Of a DNA stretch of 64,000 nucleotides, positions 10,082 to 22,714 are shown one piece after another. A program made the translations under genes and the position numbers. The stretch comes from Mycolicibacillus parakoreensis (lineage in GTDB: Bacteria; Actinomycetota; Actinomycetes; Mycobacteriales; Mycobacteriaceae). Each line of letters opens with the position of its first letter. The first letter of the stretch is position 1. The notes beneath the pieces are model-generated. The model was given only the letters and a program-made list of their open reading frames with translations. It was not told where the DNA came from and did no database searches. The DNA lies in NCBI RefSeq assembly GCF_022370835.2, contig NZ_CP092365.1:1922001-1986000 (forward strand), given 5' to 3'.

Positions 10082-10816
10082 CTACTCCCGCACCGCGGTC
10101 AGGGCCTGCGGCAGCGTGAACCGACCGGCGTAGAGCGCCTTGCCGACGATGGCGCCTTCCACGCCGGACTCGGTGAGGGTGGCGATCGCGCGCAGGTCGT
10201 CGAGGCTCGACACCCCGCCGGAGGCGATCACCGGGGCGTCGGTGCACTCGGCGACGTTGCGCAGCAACTCCAGGTTCGGTCCGCCCAGCGTGCCGTCCTT
10301 GGTGACATCGGTGACCACGAACCGGGAGCAGCCCTCGGCATCGAGACGTTCGAGCACCGGCCACAGGTCACCGCCGTCGCTCTCCCAGCCCCGCCCGCGC
10401 AGCCGGTGCTCGTCACCGATGATCTGCACGTCCAGGCCGACCGCGACCCTCTCGCCGTGCTCGGCGATCACCCGCGCACACCACTGCGGGTTCTCCAGCG
10501 CCGCGGTACCCAGGTTGACCCGCGCGCAGCCGGTGGCCAGCGCCGCCGCCAACGAGTCGTCGTCGCGGATGCCGCCGGAGAGCTCGACGTTGACGTCGAG
10601 GCGCCCGACCACGTCGGCGAGCAGTTCCCGGTTGCTGCCGCGCCCGAACGCCGCATCCAGGTCGACCAGGTGGATCCACTCGGCGCCGTCGCGTTGCCAG
10701 CCCCGGGCGGCGTCGAGCGCCGAGCCGTACTCGGTCTCGCTGCCGGCCTTGCCCTGCACCAGTCGCACGGCGCGACCCTCGACGACATCGACTGCGGGAA
10801 GAAGTATGAGCGCCAC
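10082..10816 (-). CDS. priA: Bifunctional HisA/TrpF isomerase (PriA)
   Basis: PriA isomerises ProFAR in histidine synthesis and, in actinobacteria, phosphoribosyl anthranilate in tryptophan synthesis. The 244-residue barrel starts [17 protein letters not shown], with the general-base Asp. It contains [13 protein letters not shown] and the second catalytic Asp in [13 protein letters not shown]. No trpF is present in the trp cluster at 895-6050, which fits the dual role. I start it at GTG 10816 by alignment of [10 protein letters not shown] to known PriA. The longer frame upstream runs into hisH. Confidence 0.93.
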   Translation of the reverse strand: MALILLPAVDVVEGRAVRLVQGKAGSETEYGSALDAARGWQRDGAEWIHLVDLDAAFGRGSNRELLADVVGRLDVNVELSGGIRDDDSLAAALATGCARVNLGTAALENPQWCARVIAEHGERVAVGLDVQIIGDEHRLRGRGWESDGGDLWPVLERLDAEGCSRFVVTDVTKDGTLGGPNLELLRNVAECTDAPVIASGGVSSLDDLRAIATLTESGVEGAIVGKALYAGRFTLPQALTAVRE

Positions 10817-10832
10817 GGCAAACGACCCTAAC

Positions 10833-11450
10833 TCACAGTGCGGCGACCCAGTTGCGCAGCAGCTGCGCACCGGCATCGCCGCTTTTCTCCGGATGGAACT
10901 GGGTGGCCGCCAGCGGACCGTCCTCGACCGCGGCGAGAAACCGGCTGTGATGGGTCGACCAGCCCAGCCGGGCCTGCGCCGACCCGTCCCAGCGCTGGGC
11001 GGCGTAGGAGTGCACGAAGTAGAACCGGGTCGCCGCGTCGAGGCCGCGGAACAGCAGACTGTCGGCGGCCGCGGCCACGGTGTTCCAGCCCATGTGCGGG
11101 ATCACCGGGGCGTCGAGGCGGCTGACCTCCCCGGCCCACTGCCCGCAGCCGGTGGTCTGCACGCCGAACTCCACTCCCCGGGCGAACAGGATCTGCATGC
11201 CCACACAGACCCCGAGCACCGGGTGTCCGGCGCGGACCCGCTCGGCGATCAGCGTGTGGCCGCCGATGCCGCGCAGCCCGGCCATGCAGGAAGCGAACGC
11301 CCCCACCCCGGGCACCACCAGCCCGTCGGCGGCTCGGGCGGCGTCGGCGTCGGCGGTGACCTCCACGGTCGCACCGACGCGTTGCAGGGCGCGCTGCGCC
11401 GAGCGCAAGTTGCCCGATCCGTAGTCGAGCACCACCACACGCGGGCTCAT
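10833..11450 (-). CDS. hisH: Imidazole glycerol phosphate synthase, glutaminase subunit
   Basis: HisH hydrolyses glutamine and passes ammonia to HisF. The 205-residue class I amidotransferase has the nucleophile Cys in [10 protein letters not shown], the oxyanion region PGVGAF, and the catalytic His/Glu pair in TQFHPEKSG. It lies 16 nt upstream of priA and 5 nt downstream of hisB. Confidence 0.97.
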   Translation of the reverse strand: MSPRVVVLDYGSGNLRSAQRALQRVGATVEVTADADAARAADGLVVPGVGAFASCMAGLRGIGGHTLIAERVRAGHPVLGVCVGMQILFARGVEFGVQTTGCGQWAGEVSRLDAPVIPHMGWNTVAAAADSLLFRGLDAATRFYFVHSYAAQRWDGSAQARLGWSTHHSRFLAAVEDGPLAATQFHPEKSGDAGAQLLRNWVAAL

Positions 11451-11455
11451 CCGGG

Positions 11456-14514
<3,059 letters not shown>

Positions 14515-14601
14515 TCAGCGGTCACGTCGCCCATTGTCCCAGAGCAGCTCAACCGAGTTTTGCCGGTGCGCCACCACGGCCGCCGCCGCCACCGGGGACG
14601 G

Positions 14602-14607
14602 TAGAGT
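14602..14607 (+). promoter_or_regulatory. -10 hexamer upstream of the Ddn-like gene
   Basis: TAGAGT fits TANNNT and lies 33 nt upstream of ATG 14641, giving a short leader with a GGAG ribosome site. The 14535-14640 spacer must also serve hisD on the other strand; I see no clear operator in it. Confidence 0.35.
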
Positions 14608-14640
14608 TGACCGCACCCGACCTCGGTGAACGGAGCCGTC

Positions 14641-15057
14641 ATGTCCGACAAGCAGAACCCCGCCAGCGCCTCCGGGATGCCGGTGATCTTCCCCCCGTGG
14701 TTGGACCGGCTGCAGATCAAATACATGAACCCGTGGATGCGTCCGCTGTCGCGGTACCTGCCCGGCGCGTCGGTGATCAAGCATCGGGGCCGCAAATCCG
14801 GCAAGCCCTACGAGACGGTGGTGACCACCTACCGCAAGGGCAACCAGCTGGCGATCGCGCTGGGACACGGCAAGGCCGACTGGGTCAAAAACGTGCTGGC
14901 CGCCGGTGAGGCCGATGTGCGGTTGTTCCGCAACGAGATTCACATCACTCACCCGCGGGTGATCCCGGCCGGCGCCCCGGCCGGCAAGGATCTGCCGTGG
15001 GCGGTGCGGCTGCAGGGCAAGCGAGTGGCGGTGCTGGTCGCCGACATCGACTCCTGA
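14641..15057 (+). CDS. Deazaflavin (F420)-dependent nitroreductase family protein
   Basis: The 138-residue protein belongs to the DUF385/Ddn split-barrel family that binds reduced F420, a group expanded in mycobacteria. The core [16 protein letters not shown] is the typical cofactor-binding region, and the C-terminal half ends in strands [14 protein letters not shown]. It matches Rv1598c by sequence and by place, between hisD and nadC. Substrate is unknown. GGAG 7 nt upstream supports ATG 14641; an upstream ATG at 14626 has no such site. It is convergent with nadC. Confidence 0.85.
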   Translation: MSDKQNPASASGMPVIFPPWLDRLQIKYMNPWMRPLSRYLPGASVIKHRGRKSGKPYETVVTTYRKGNQLAIALGHGKADWVKNVLAAGEADVRLFRNEIHITHPRVIPAGAPAGKDLPWAVRLQGKRVAVLVADIDS

Positions 15058-15070
15058 GCCGGCTGGCTCA
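15055..15070. terminator. Hairpin joining the stop codons of the Ddn-like gene and nadC
   Basis: TGAGCC-GGCT-GGCTCA: 6-bp arms with a 4-nt loop. The left arm starts with the plus-strand stop TGA and the right arm ends with the complement of the nadC stop. There is no U tract. A bidirectional terminator is likely. Confidence 0.4.
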
Positions 15071-15940
15071 CATGTCCAGGCCGATGTCGAGCACGCGCAC
15101 CGAGTGGGTGAGCGCCCCGACCGCCAGGTAGTCCACCCCGGTGCCGGCGTAGTCGGCGGCGTTCTGCAGGGCGAGCCCGCCGGAGGACTCCAGCAGCACC
15201 CCCGGGGCGGTGGCATCGCGGCGTTGCACCGCGATCTGGGTCTGCCAGACCGGGAAATTATCCAGCAGGATCAACCCGACGTCCTCGGCGAGCACCGCGT
15301 CGAGTTGTTCGAGGGAGTCCACCTCGACCTCGCACAACAGCTCCGGGGCGGCCCGGCGCACCGCGTGCAGGGCCGCCACCACCGACCCGGCCGCCGCGAC
15401 GTGGTTGTCCTTGATCAGCGCGGCGTCGCCGAGGCCCATGCGGTGGTTGACGCCGCCGCCGACCCGGACCGCGTATTTCTGCAGGGCGCGCAGCCCGGGC
15501 AGCGTCTTGCGGGTGTCGCGGATGCGCGCGCGGGTGCCGCGGACCGCGTCGGCCCACGCCGCGGTGGTGGTCGCCACCCCGGACAGGTGGCAGACCAGAT
15601 TCAGCAGGGTGCGCTCGGCGGTGAGCAGCCCCAAGGTGAGCGCCTCCACCCGCAGCAGCGGCGCGCCGGCCGGCAGCCTGGTGCCGTCCTCGACCCGGTC
15701 GAGGACGCGGAACCCCTCGGGGCCGAGGACCTCGTCGAGCACCAGCAGCGCCACGTCCACCCCGGCGATCACGCCGGGCTCCCGGGTGACCAGGGCGCCG
15801 GTGGCCATCGCGCCCTCGGGCACCGTCGCCAGCGTGGTGATGTCCGGCCCGTAGCGCAGATCCTCATCGAGGGCGCGGGCGATGACCGCGCGCGCCTCGG
15901 CCAACTCGTGGGGGGCCAACTCAGGGGTGGGGAACGTCAT
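15068..15940 (-). CDS. nadC: Quinolinate phosphoribosyltransferase (decarboxylating)
   Basis: NadC joins quinolinate and PRPP to nicotinate mononucleotide. The 290-residue protein has RDTRKTLPGLRALQKYAV, GGGVNHRMGLGD and IKDNH in the active site, EVEVDSLEQ, and LESSGGL near the end. ATG 15940 shares one base with the nadB stop (TGATG), so I prefer it over GTG 15946. It is the last gene of nadA-nadB-nadC. Confidence 0.96.
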   Translation of the reverse strand: MTFPTPELAPHELAEARAVIARALDEDLRYGPDITTLATVPEGAMATGALVTREPGVIAGVDVALLVLDEVLGPEGFRVLDRVEDGTRLPAGAPLLRVEALTLGLLTAERTLLNLVCHLSGVATTTAAWADAVRGTRARIRDTRKTLPGLRALQKYAVRVGGGVNHRMGLGDAALIKDNHVAAAGSVVAALHAVRRAAPELLCEVEVDSLEQLDAVLAEDVGLILLDNFPVWQTQIAVQRRDATAPGVLLESSGGLALQNAADYAGTGVDYLAVGALTHSVRVLDIGLDM

Positions 15941-17505
15941 CAGCACGCCACCGCCGGGGAGACCGCGCGCACCACGTCGCCGACGAGTTCGACCGGGTTG
16001 GGCCGGGCCTGGCCGGCGTCGGTGCCCGGATGCTCGCCGCGGTGGTGGCAGCCGCGACTCTCGGTGCGCAGGCCGGCGGCGAGCGCCACCGCCTGCGCGG
16101 TCAGCGTCAGGGCGGCGTCTTCCACCGCGGCCGGATCCCGCAGGGCGCGCGGCGCGGCCGTGCCCACCAGGTCGGTGAGCCGGGCCACTCCGGCCGCGTC
16201 GCGCAGCACGCCGGCGTCACGGCTCATCGCCGGCTGCAAGGTGGGGCGCGCGACGGCGCGTGGCGACGGCGGGCCCGGCCAGCGCGTTTTCGGCCGGGCG
16301 GCGCCGCGGGCGTAGCCGGCGGCCGCACGCCCGGCGCGTCCCCCGACCACCAGGCCCTCCAGCAGGCTGTTGGAGGCCAGCCGGTTGGCGCCGTGCATGC
16401 CGGTGCGGGCCACCTCCCCGGCGGCGAACAGACCCGGCACGGCGGTCTGGCCGTGCACGTCGGTCAGCACCCCGCCGCAGCTGTAATGCGCCCCGGGCAC
16501 CACCGGGATCGGCTGGCGGGCCGGGTCGATGCCGGCGCGCCGGCAGGCGGCGGTGACGGTCGGGAACCGCTCGGCGACGTCGTCGAGGGCCCGGGCGTCG
16601 AGGAACACGCACGGATCGCCGGTGGCGCGCAGCCGGGCGGCGATCGCGGCCGCGACGACGTCGCGCGGCGCCAGATCGCCCATCGGGTGGACCCCGTCGG
16701 TCACCGCGTCGCCGCGGGCGTCGCGCAGCACCGCGCCCTCCCCCCGGATCGCCTCGGTGACCAGGGGGCGCTGCGGCCCGCCCGGCCCGCCGTAGAGCAT
16801 CGTCGGGTGGAACTGGATGAACTCCAGGTCGGCGACCGGAGCGCCGGCGCACAGGGCCAGCGCGATCCCGTCCCCGGTCGAGCCGGCCGGGTTGGTGGTC
16901 GCCGCATACAGCTGCCCGAGCCCGCCGGTCGCCAGGATCACCGCGGGCGCCTCCAGCACGCCGAGCCCGTCGGCGCCGAGCACCTGCACCCCGGTGACGG
17001 TGCCGCCGGTGTCCGCGCGCAGCACCCGCACCGCCACCTCGCCGGTGCGGATGTCCAAGGCGACCGCCGCGGCGTCCAGAGCGCGCTGCACCTCTGCTCC
17101 GGTGGCGTCGCCGCCGGCGTGCAGGATGCGGCGCCGCGAGTGCCCGCCCTCGCGGGTCAGCGCCCAGCGGCGCGGGGCGGCCTCATCGAACCGCGCGCCG
17201 GCACCCACCAGTTCGCTGACCGCGGCGAATCCGTCGGCGACGATCGAGGACACCGCGGCGGGGTCGCAGAGCCCCCCGCCGGCGGCCACGGTGTCGGCGA
17301 CGTGGGCCTGCACCGAATCGGCGGTCCGCGGCAGCACCACCGCGATGCCGCCCTGGGCGTGGCGGGTCGCCGTCGATCCGGCCTTGGCCAACACCACCAC
17401 GCGCGCCCCGGCCCGATGGGCGGCCAGCGCGGCGGTGAGCCCGGCGACCCCGGTGCCGATCACGGCGACGTCGGCGCGCTGGACCCAGGCTGGGCCCACG
17501 CTCAT
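15940..17505 (-). CDS. nadB: L-aspartate oxidase
   Basis: NadB is an FAD enzyme oxidising aspartate to iminoaspartate for NadA. The 521-residue protein has the dinucleotide fold [17 protein letters not shown] at the N-terminus, [12 protein letters not shown], the substrate region [24 protein letters not shown], and [18 protein letters not shown] before a helical C-terminal domain. Its start overlaps the nadA stop by 4 nt. Confidence 0.96.
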   Translation of the reverse strand: MSVGPAWVQRADVAVIGTGVAGLTAALAAHRAGARVVVLAKAGSTATRHAQGGIAVVLPRTADSVQAHVADTVAAGGGLCDPAAVSSIVADGFAAVSELVGAGARFDEAAPRRWALTREGGHSRRRILHAGGDATGAEVQRALDAAAVALDIRTGEVAVRVLRADTGGTVTGVQVLGADGLGVLEAPAVILATGGLGQLYAATTNPAGSTGDGIALALCAGAPVADLEFIQFHPTMLYGGPGGPQRPLVTEAIRGEGAVLRDARGDAVTDGVHPMGDLAPRDVVAAAIAARLRATGDPCVFLDARALDDVAERFPTVTAACRRAGIDPARQPIPVVPGAHYSCGGVLTDVHGQTAVPGLFAAGEVARTGMHGANRLASNSLLEGLVVGGRAGRAAAGYARGAARPKTRWPGPPSPRAVARPTLQPAMSRDAGVLRDAAGVARLTDLVGTAAPRALRDPAAVEDAALTLTAQAVALAAGLRTESRGCHHRGEHPGTDAGQARPNPVELVGDVVRAVSPAVAC

Positions 17506-18566
17506 TCGCCGCTGCCCGGCTGCCCGACCGCGATCATCCGCTGCACCGACGCCAGCGCGGCCTCGCGGGTCGTCGGATCGACGTCGACCTCGTCGGCGCC
17601 GTCGACCAGGCAGCGCAGCAGCGCCGCGGGGGTGATCATCTTCATGAACTTGCACGACGCCTTCTCGTTGACCGCCTGGAAGTCGACGTCGGGGGCGGCG
17701 TTGCGCAGCTGGTAGAGCATCCCCACCTCGGTGGCCACCAGCACCTTCTTCGCCCCGGTGGACTTCGCCTCCGCCAGCATCCCGCCGGTGGACAAGATTT
17801 TGACCTGCTCCTCGGGCACCGTGCCCTCCCCGGCCAGATACAGCGCCGAGGTCGCGCAGCCGCACTCCGGATGCACGAACAGCTCCGCCTCGGGGTTGTC
17901 GCGGGTCTGGGCGGTCAGCTCGTCGCCGTTGATGCCGGCGTGCACGTGGCACTCCCCGGCCCAGATGTGCATGTTGGTGCGGTTGGTGATCCGGCGCACG
18001 TGCGCGCCGAGGAACTGGTCGGGGCAGAACAGCACCTCGCGGTCGGGGGCGATCGACTCGACGATCTCCACCGCGTTCGACGAGGTGCAGCAGTAGTCGG
18101 TCAGCGCCTTGACCGCCGCGGTGGTGTTGACGTAGCTGACCACCGCGGCCCCGGGGTGCTCGGCCTTCCATTCGGCCAGGTCGGCCGCCGTGATCGAGTC
18201 GGCCAACGAACAGCCCGCCCGCTCGTCGGGGATGAGCACCGTCTTGTCCGGGCTGAGGATCTTGGCGGTCTCGGCCATGAAGTGCACTCCGCAGAACACG
18301 ATGGTGTCCTCCGGAGCGGCGGCCGCCGCCCGCGCCAGCGCCAGCGAGTCGCCGACATGGTCGGCGATGTCCTGGATGGCCGGCACCTGGTAGTTGTGCG
18401 CCAGGATGGTGGCGTTGCGTGCCTTGGCCAGCCGCCGGATCTCCTGGGCCCACTGTTGGTCGGGTTCCACCCCGCCGTAGCCGGTCGGGGTGTCGACGAT
18501 CCGGTCAGCCAGGCTGCTCGCCAGGGCGTCCACCGTCGTCAGGCTGGTGCGATTGAGGACCGTCAT
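17502..18566 (-). CDS. nadA: Quinolinate synthase
   Basis: NadA condenses iminoaspartate with dihydroxyacetone phosphate to quinolinate using a [4Fe-4S] cluster. Three conserved cysteines are visible: in [10 protein letters not shown], in [10 protein letters not shown], and in [17 protein letters not shown] and AGCSLAD are also diagnostic. Among two close ATGs I prefer 18566 (MTVLNRT, 354 aa) because GGAAGG lies 8 nt upstream; ATG 18572 is only 2 nt from that site. The NrtR-type inverted repeat upstream suggests repression when NAD precursors are plentiful. Confidence 0.95.
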   Translation of the reverse strand: MTVLNRTSLTTVDALASSLADRIVDTPTGYGGVEPDQQWAQEIRRLAKARNATILAHNYQVPAIQDIADHVGDSLALARAAAAAPEDTIVFCGVHFMAETAKILSPDKTVLIPDERAGCSLADSITAADLAEWKAEHPGAAVVSYVNTTAAVKALTDYCCTSSNAVEIVESIAPDREVLFCPDQFLGAHVRRITNRTNMHIWAGECHVHAGINGDELTAQTRDNPEAELFVHPECGCATSALYLAGEGTVPEEQVKILSTGGMLAEAKSTGAKKVLVATEVGMLYQLRNAAPDVDFQAVNEKASCKFMKMITPAALLRCLVDGADEVDVDPTTREAALASVQRMIAVGQPGSGE

Positions 18567-18589
18567 GGCCATACCCTTCCGCCGCGTAG

Positions 18590-18612
18590 GTTTTCGACTT
18601 ACAATCGAAAAC
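18590..18612. promoter_or_regulatory. NrtR-type operator between nadA and nrtR
   Basis: A perfect inverted repeat GTTTTCGA-N7-TCGAAAAC occupies the space between the divergent genes and ends at the base before the nrtR ATG. The spacer contains the nrtR -10 TACAAT. NrtR regulators are known to control nad genes in mycobacteria, so this is the obvious operator; binding itself is inferred. Confidence 0.75.
18600..18605 (+). promoter_or_regulatory. -10 hexamer of leaderless nrtR
   Basis: TACAAT ends 7 nt before the nrtR ATG and sits at the centre of the inverted repeat. Confidence 0.55.
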
Positions 18613-19347
18613 ATGGTTTATGGTAACACCCGCCACGAGGTGCTCGCCGTGGTGTTCCAGGTTCGCGGCTTGGACGCCAGCGGCTCGATCGCGCCGGGGG
18701 TGACGAAACCCCAGCTCAACGTGTTGCTGTGGGAGCGCGCCCGCAATCCCGAACGCGGCGCGTGGTCGTTGCCGGGCGGTCGGCTGCGTGACGACGAAGA
18801 TCTGGTCAGCTCGGTGCGCCGCCAGCTCGCCGAGAAGGTCGACCTGCAGGAGCTCGCCCATCTCGAACAGCTCGCGGTGTTCTCCGATCCGGGACGCATG
18901 CCCGGCCCGCGCACGGTGGCCGCCACGTTCCTGGGTCTGGTCCCCTCCCCCGCCACCCCCGAACTGCCGCCCGACACCCATTGGCACCCGGTGGCCGCCC
19001 TGCCCGCGATGGCGTTCGACCACGGCCCGATGGTCGCGCACGCCCATACCCGTCTGGTCGCCAAGATGTCCTACACCAATATCGGGTTCGCTTTGGCGCC
19101 AACCGAATTCGTGCTGTCGACATTGCGCGACCTCTATGAGGCCGCGCTGGGTTACCAGGTCGACGCCACCAACCTGCAGCGGGTGCTCACCCGTCGCGGG
19201 GTGATCAGCCGCACCGGCACCACCGCGCAGTCCGGGCGCAGCGGCGGGCGCCCGGCGGCGCTGTACCGGTTCACCGAGTCGCGGTTGCGGATCACCGACG
19301 AATTCGCCGCATTTCGGCCCCCCGGGGAGAGTCGACTGGATTCTTAG
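18613..19347 (+). CDS. nrtR: NUDIX-type transcriptional regulator of NAD synthesis
   Basis: The 244-residue protein joins an N-terminal NUDIX-like domain (residues about 1-145, with [14 protein letters not shown] and a degenerate NUDIX box) to a C-terminal winged-helix domain (about 155-235, [11 protein letters not shown] to [11 protein letters not shown]). This is the NrtR architecture, in which ADP-ribose binding relieves repression of NAD genes. It is divergent from nadABC with a perfect inverted repeat between. The NUDIX box has a Lys/Asp (AEKVDLQEL) where catalytic members have the REXXEE core, so hydrolase activity is doubtful. It is homologous to Rv1593c. Confidence 0.88.
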   Translation: MVYGNTRHEVLAVVFQVRGLDASGSIAPGVTKPQLNVLLWERARNPERGAWSLPGGRLRDDEDLVSSVRRQLAEKVDLQELAHLEQLAVFSDPGRMPGPRTVAATFLGLVPSPATPELPPDTHWHPVAALPAMAFDHGPMVAHAHTRLVAKMSYTNIGFALAPTEFVLSTLRDLYEAALGYQVDATNLQRVLTRRGVISRTGTTAQSGRSGGRPAALYRFTESRLRITDEFAAFRPPGESRLDS

Positions 19348-19406
19348 GGTCTCCTTAAGTAAGAATGGTCGGCGGTCCGCCGCTGGGCCACGAAGGGAGA
19401 CAGCCG

Positions 19407-20756
19407 ATGGGGCCCGGGCAACCCGCGTACGCACTGACCGACGCCGGCCGGCCGCAGTGGATCGGCGCCGCACCGCACGAGGAGCTGCGCCCCGGGGTGC
19501 GCCCGCTGCTGCCGGCCGACGATCCGTTCTACCTGCCGCCGTCGGGCTTCGAACACGCCGAGCCGGGCACGGTGCTGCGCTCCCGCGACGTGGAGCTGGC
19601 GTTTCTCGGGGTGCTGCCGGTGCGGGTCAGCGCCACCCAGCTGCTCTACCGCACGATGGACATGAACGGCCTCGCCGAGGCGGCGGTGACCACCGTGCTC
19701 GCCCCGGTCGGGCGCTGCCCGCGCTCCCCGCGCCCGTTGCTGTCGTATCAGTGCGCGATCGACGCGGTCACCTCCCGCTGCTTTCCGTCGTATGCGCTGC
19801 GGCGACGCTCGCAGGCCCTCGGGTCGGTGCCGCAACTGGAGTTTCTGCTGATCGCGGCGGCGCTGGCGGAGGGCTGGACGGTCACGATCCCCGACCACGA
19901 GGGCCTCGCCGGGCTGTGGGGCGCACCGTATGAGCCCGGCTACCGGGTGCTCGACGGGGTGCGTGCGGCCCTCGGTCACACGGCGCTCGGGCTGTCCGCC
20001 GAGACCCCGGTGGGGCTGTGGGGGTACTCCGGTGGCGGGCTGGCCACCGCGTGGGCCGCCGAGGCGGCCGCGAGCTACGCCTCGGACCTCAACGTCGTCG
20101 GCGCGGTGCTCGGCTCCCCGGTGGGCAACCTCGGGGAGACGTTCCGCCGGCTCAACGGCACGTTCTTCGCCGCGCTGCCGGCGCTGGTGATCGCCGCGCT
20201 GGCGCACCGCTACCCGGGGCTGCGCACGGTGATCGACGAGCACGCCACCGAGGCGGGCCGGGCGCTGCTGGCCAGGCTGGAGACCATGACCACCGGTGCC
20301 GCGCTGCTGAGAATGCGCGGGCTGGACATGGACGACTACATCGACCGTCCCCTGCCGGAGATCCTGGCGCTGCCGCAGGTCGAGCACGTCTTCGCCGACA
20401 CCACGCTGGGCGCAGCCGCCCCGGTGCCGCCGGTGCTGCTGGTGCAGGCGGTGCACGACCCGGTGATCTCGGTCGCCGACATCGACGAGCTGGCCGAGAC
20501 CTATCGGGCCGGCGGCACCGACGTCACCTACCACCGCGACGCGTTCGGCGAGCATCTGCTGTTGCATCCGCTCTCGGCGCCGATGGCGCTGCGCTGGCTG
20601 ACCGATCGGTTCGCCGGGCGCCCGCGCACCGAACACCGATCGCGCACCACCTGGCCGGTGCTGTTCCATCCGGCGACCTATCAGGGCATGGCCCGGTTGG
20701 CGCTGGTCACCGCCCGGGTGTTGACCCATCGGGCGGTGCGCCGGCTGCCGCTGTGA
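19407..20756 (+). CDS. LIP-family alpha/beta-hydrolase (lipase-like)
   Basis: The 449-residue protein is an alpha/beta-hydrolase of the secretory-lipase (LIP) family and a clear homologue of Rv1592c. The nucleophile is in [16 protein letters not shown] (GYSGG), the acid is probably the Asp in VQAVHDPVI, and the catalytic His in [10 protein letters not shown] hydrophobic flap precedes the nucleophile. No signal peptide is visible despite the family name. ATG 19407 is set by AAGGGAG 8 nt upstream. The 3' end overlaps the convergent membrane-protein gene by 50 nt. Confidence 0.88.
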   Translation: MGPGQPAYALTDAGRPQWIGAAPHEELRPGVRPLLPADDPFYLPPSGFEHAEPGTVLRSRDVELAFLGVLPVRVSATQLLYRTMDMNGLAEAAVTTVLAPVGRCPRSPRPLLSYQCAIDAVTSRCFPSYALRRRSQALGSVPQLEFLLIAAALAEGWTVTIPDHEGLAGLWGAPYEPGYRVLDGVRAALGHTALGLSAETPVGLWGYSGGGLATAWAAEAAASYASDLNVVGAVLGSPVGNLGETFRRLNGTFFAALPALVIAALAHRYPGLRTVIDEHATEAGRALLARLETMTTGAALLRMRGLDMDDYIDRPLPEILALPQVEHVFADTTLGAAAPVPPVLLVQAVHDPVISVADIDELAETYRAGGTDVTYHRDAFGEHLLLHPLSAPMALRWLTDRFAGRPRTEHRSRTTWPVLFHPATYQGMARLALVTARVLTHRAVRRLPL

Positions 20757-21363
20757 CCGCCGGCGCGCGCCGTTGCGACGCCGACGGCGGCTCCTGCGGC
20801 GGGTAGGCGCCCAGGTCGTCGCGCAGTGCCGCGGCGGTGGCCACCGCATAGGTCAAGGCGGCCGCGGCCGCCGGCAACAGCACCGTGGCGGCCGCCTGCA
20901 GCGGCAAGGTGCCGAAGAACACCGCGGGGGCCTCGGTGACGTAGGCCAGCCGATTCTGGGGCGTCACCGCCACGGCGTCGACGTCCAGCGTGCCGTAGCG
21001 CAGCCGGACGACACCGGAGCCGACCGCGGTGGCCGCGGCGGCCGCGCCGATCATGCCGAGGGTCAGCGCCGCAGCCAGCACCGGCCCGCGGTGGGCGCGC
21101 CACTGCCACACCAGGGCCGCGGCCACCACCGCGAGCGCGCCGAGCAGACCCAGCATCAAAAACGCGGCGACGAAGAAATGGTCGGCCTCGTTGCCCAGGT
21201 AGGCGTGGATCCGGTCGCCGTCGCGGGTCAGCGCGACCACCCCGTGCGCCGCCGGGGCCAGCCGCGACCACAGCACACCGACCAGCGCACCGCCGACCAC
21301 CAGCGCGGCGGCCACCAGCGCGGCGGCCCGCGACCGCGACACCCGCGGCGCTGCGTGGCTCAC
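20707..21363 (-). CDS. Membrane protein, DUF2567 type
   Basis: This 218-residue protein has four probable membrane segments: about residues 13-33, 62-84, 92-112 and 150-175. The loop between the first two contains [15 protein letters not shown]. It matches the Rv1591 family (DUF2567), of unknown function, found next to bsaP and bioB in mycobacteria. GTG 21363 overlaps the bsaP stop by 4 nt. Its 3' end lies inside the convergent lipase gene. A GC hairpin (20738-20766) covers the lipase stop codon. Confidence 0.82.
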   Translation of the reverse strand: MSHAAPRVSRSRAAALVAAALVVGGALVGVLWSRLAPAAHGVVALTRDGDRIHAYLGNEADHFFVAAFLMLGLLGALAVVAAALVWQWRAHRGPVLAAALTLGMIGAAAAATAVGSGVVRLRYGTLDVDAVAVTPQNRLAYVTEAPAVFFGTLPLQAAATVLLPAAAAALTYAVATAAALRDDLGAYPPQEPPSASQRRAPAVTAAAGAPPDGSTPGR

Positions 21364-21590
21364 CGGCGCGGATCCAACTCGGCGGAGTCGACCTCGCCGT
21401 GTCGGGAGCACCGCGCCAGCCAGCCGTTCGGACGCACCTGCACGATCATGCGGCGGCCGCACTCGGCGCAGTAGCGGGGCGGTTCCAGTCCCAGCTGCGC
21501 CGCGGTCGGCGACGCCGAGCCCGCCGGGCCGCCGGTGTAGACGTTGTAGACGCCGGCGCCCACCGGGGCGGGCAGCTCAGCGATCATCAC
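21360..21590 (-). CDS. bsaP: Biotin synthase auxiliary protein
   Basis: The 76-residue protein has a CxxC pair (Cys41, Cys44 in YCAECGRRM) and a third cysteine, Cys61, in ARCSRHG, which look like iron-sulfur or zinc ligands. It is homologous to Rv1590, recently shown to be an auxiliary protein required by mycobacterial biotin synthase. It starts 6 nt after bioB and its last codons overlap the DUF2567 gene, so bioB-bsaP are co-expressed. ATG 21590 or 21587 are equally possible. Confidence 0.85.
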   Translation of the reverse strand: MMIAELPAPVGAGVYNVYTGGPAGSASPTAAQLGLEPPRYCAECGRRMIVQVRPNGWLARCSRHGEVDSAELDPRR

Positions 21591-21596
21591 GGCGGG

Positions 21597-22658
21597 TCAC
21601 AGGCTCGCGTTGAACGCCTTGAGCGGCATCTGCAGCTCGTCGAGCATCTCGAGGTCGTCGTCGATGGAGCGCCCCAAGGTGGTCAGATAGTTGCCCACGA
21701 TCACCGCGTTGATGCCGCCCAGCAGGCCCCGTTTGGCACCGAGGTCCCCCAGCGTGATCTCCCGGCCGCCGCTGAACCGCAGCATGGTGCGCGGCAACGC
21801 CAGGCGGAACGCCGCGATCGCGGTGAGCGCCTCGGGCACCGGCACCACCTCGGCGTCGGCCAGCGGGGTGCCCGGCCGCGGGTTGAGGAAGTTCAGCGGC
21901 ACCTCGTCGGGGCCGAGCTCGGCCAGCTCGACGGCGAATTCGGCGCGCTGCTCGAGGGTTTCGCCCATCCCCAGGATGCCGCCGCAGCACATCTCGATGC
22001 CCGCGTCGCGCACCATCGACAGGGTCTGCCAGCGCTCCTCCCAGGTGTGGGTGGTGACCACGTTCGGGAAGTGCGACCGGGCAGTCTCCAGGTTGTGGTT
22101 GTAGCGGTGCACGCCCATCTCGGCGAGACGATCCACCTGATCCTGGGTGAGCATCCCCAGCGACGCGGCGATCTGGATGTCGACCTCGCTGCGGATCGCC
22201 TCGATGCCGGCGGCCAGCTGAGCCATCAGCCGCTCGTCGGGACCGCGGACCGCCGCGACGATGCAGAACTCGGTGGCCCCGGTCTTGGCGGTCTGCTTGG
22301 CCGACTCCACCAGGTTGTTGACGTCGAGCCAGGCGCTGCGCACCGGGGACTCGAACAGTCCCGACTGGGAACAGAAATGGCAGTCCTCCGGGCAGCCGCC
22401 GGTCTTCAGGCTGATGATGCCCTCGACGTCGACCTCGGGGCCGCACCAGCGCATCCGCACGTCGTGGGCCAGCCCCAGCAGCTCATCGAGGCGGTCCTCG
22501 GGCAACTGCAGCACCGCGAGCACCTGCTCCTTGTTCAGGCCGACCCCGCGTTCGAGGACCTGTTCGCGGGCGACGGCCAGAATGTCGGCATTACCGTCCG
22601 CGTTGTCGTCGGCGCCCGCCGCGCCACCGGTCATCGACTCGGTTCCCGCCTGTGTCAC
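21597..22658 (-). CDS. bioB: Biotin synthase (radical SAM)
   Basis: BioB inserts sulfur into dethiobiotin. The radical-SAM cysteines are Cys89, Cys93 and Cys96 (CPEDCHFC). Other motifs are [40 protein letters not shown] and the cluster-binding Arg in FSGGRE. GTG 22658 is preceded by AAGGGAG at 7-nt spacing. The promoter region carries a BioQ-type operator shared with the divergent bioQ. It is followed directly by bsaP. Confidence 0.96.
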   Translation of the reverse strand: MTQAGTESMTGGAAGADDNADGNADILAVAREQVLERGVGLNKEQVLAVLQLPEDRLDELLGLAHDVRMRWCGPEVDVEGIISLKTGGCPEDCHFCSQSGLFESPVRSAWLDVNNLVESAKQTAKTGATEFCIVAAVRGPDERLMAQLAAGIEAIRSEVDIQIAASLGMLTQDQVDRLAEMGVHRYNHNLETARSHFPNVVTTHTWEERWQTLSMVRDAGIEMCCGGILGMGETLEQRAEFAVELAELGPDEVPLNFLNPRPGTPLADAEVVPVPEALTAIAAFRLALPRTMLRFSGGREITLGDLGAKRGLLGGINAVIVGNYLTTLGRSIDDDLEMLDELQMPLKAFNASL

Positions 22659-22685
22659 CAGGTAACTCCCTTGATCGTGTTCGAC

Positions 22686-22706
22686 TTGAACGGTGTTCAG
22701 GTTAGG
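22686..22706. promoter_or_regulatory. BioQ-type operator of bioB and bioQ
   Basis: Contains the inverted repeat TGAAC-GGT-GTTCA (22687-22699). On the minus strand the block is CTAACCT followed by the repeat, and it overlaps the bioB -10 region (TACCCT/TAACCT). The same 21-bp block, apart from three spacer bases, recurs upstream of bioF at 25776-25796. Confidence 0.8.
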
Positions 22707-22708
22707 GT
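22703..22708 (+). promoter_or_regulatory. -10 hexamer of leaderless bioQ
   Basis: TAGGGT ends 6 nt before the bioQ GTG. On the other strand the same bases read TACCCT, a good -10 for bioB, so the two promoters are superimposed and both touch the operator. Confidence 0.5.
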
Positions 22709-22714
22709 AGCGGG

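Noticed and set aside
14535..14640. tRNA or small RNA gene in the hisD divergent spacer
   Set aside because: No cloverleaf or terminator-like structure is visible; the region looks like a plain divergent promoter.
18567..18612. In-frame extension of nrtR upstream to 18490
   Set aside because: It would overlap nadA and run through the inverted repeat; the -10 hexamer and homology place the start at 18613.
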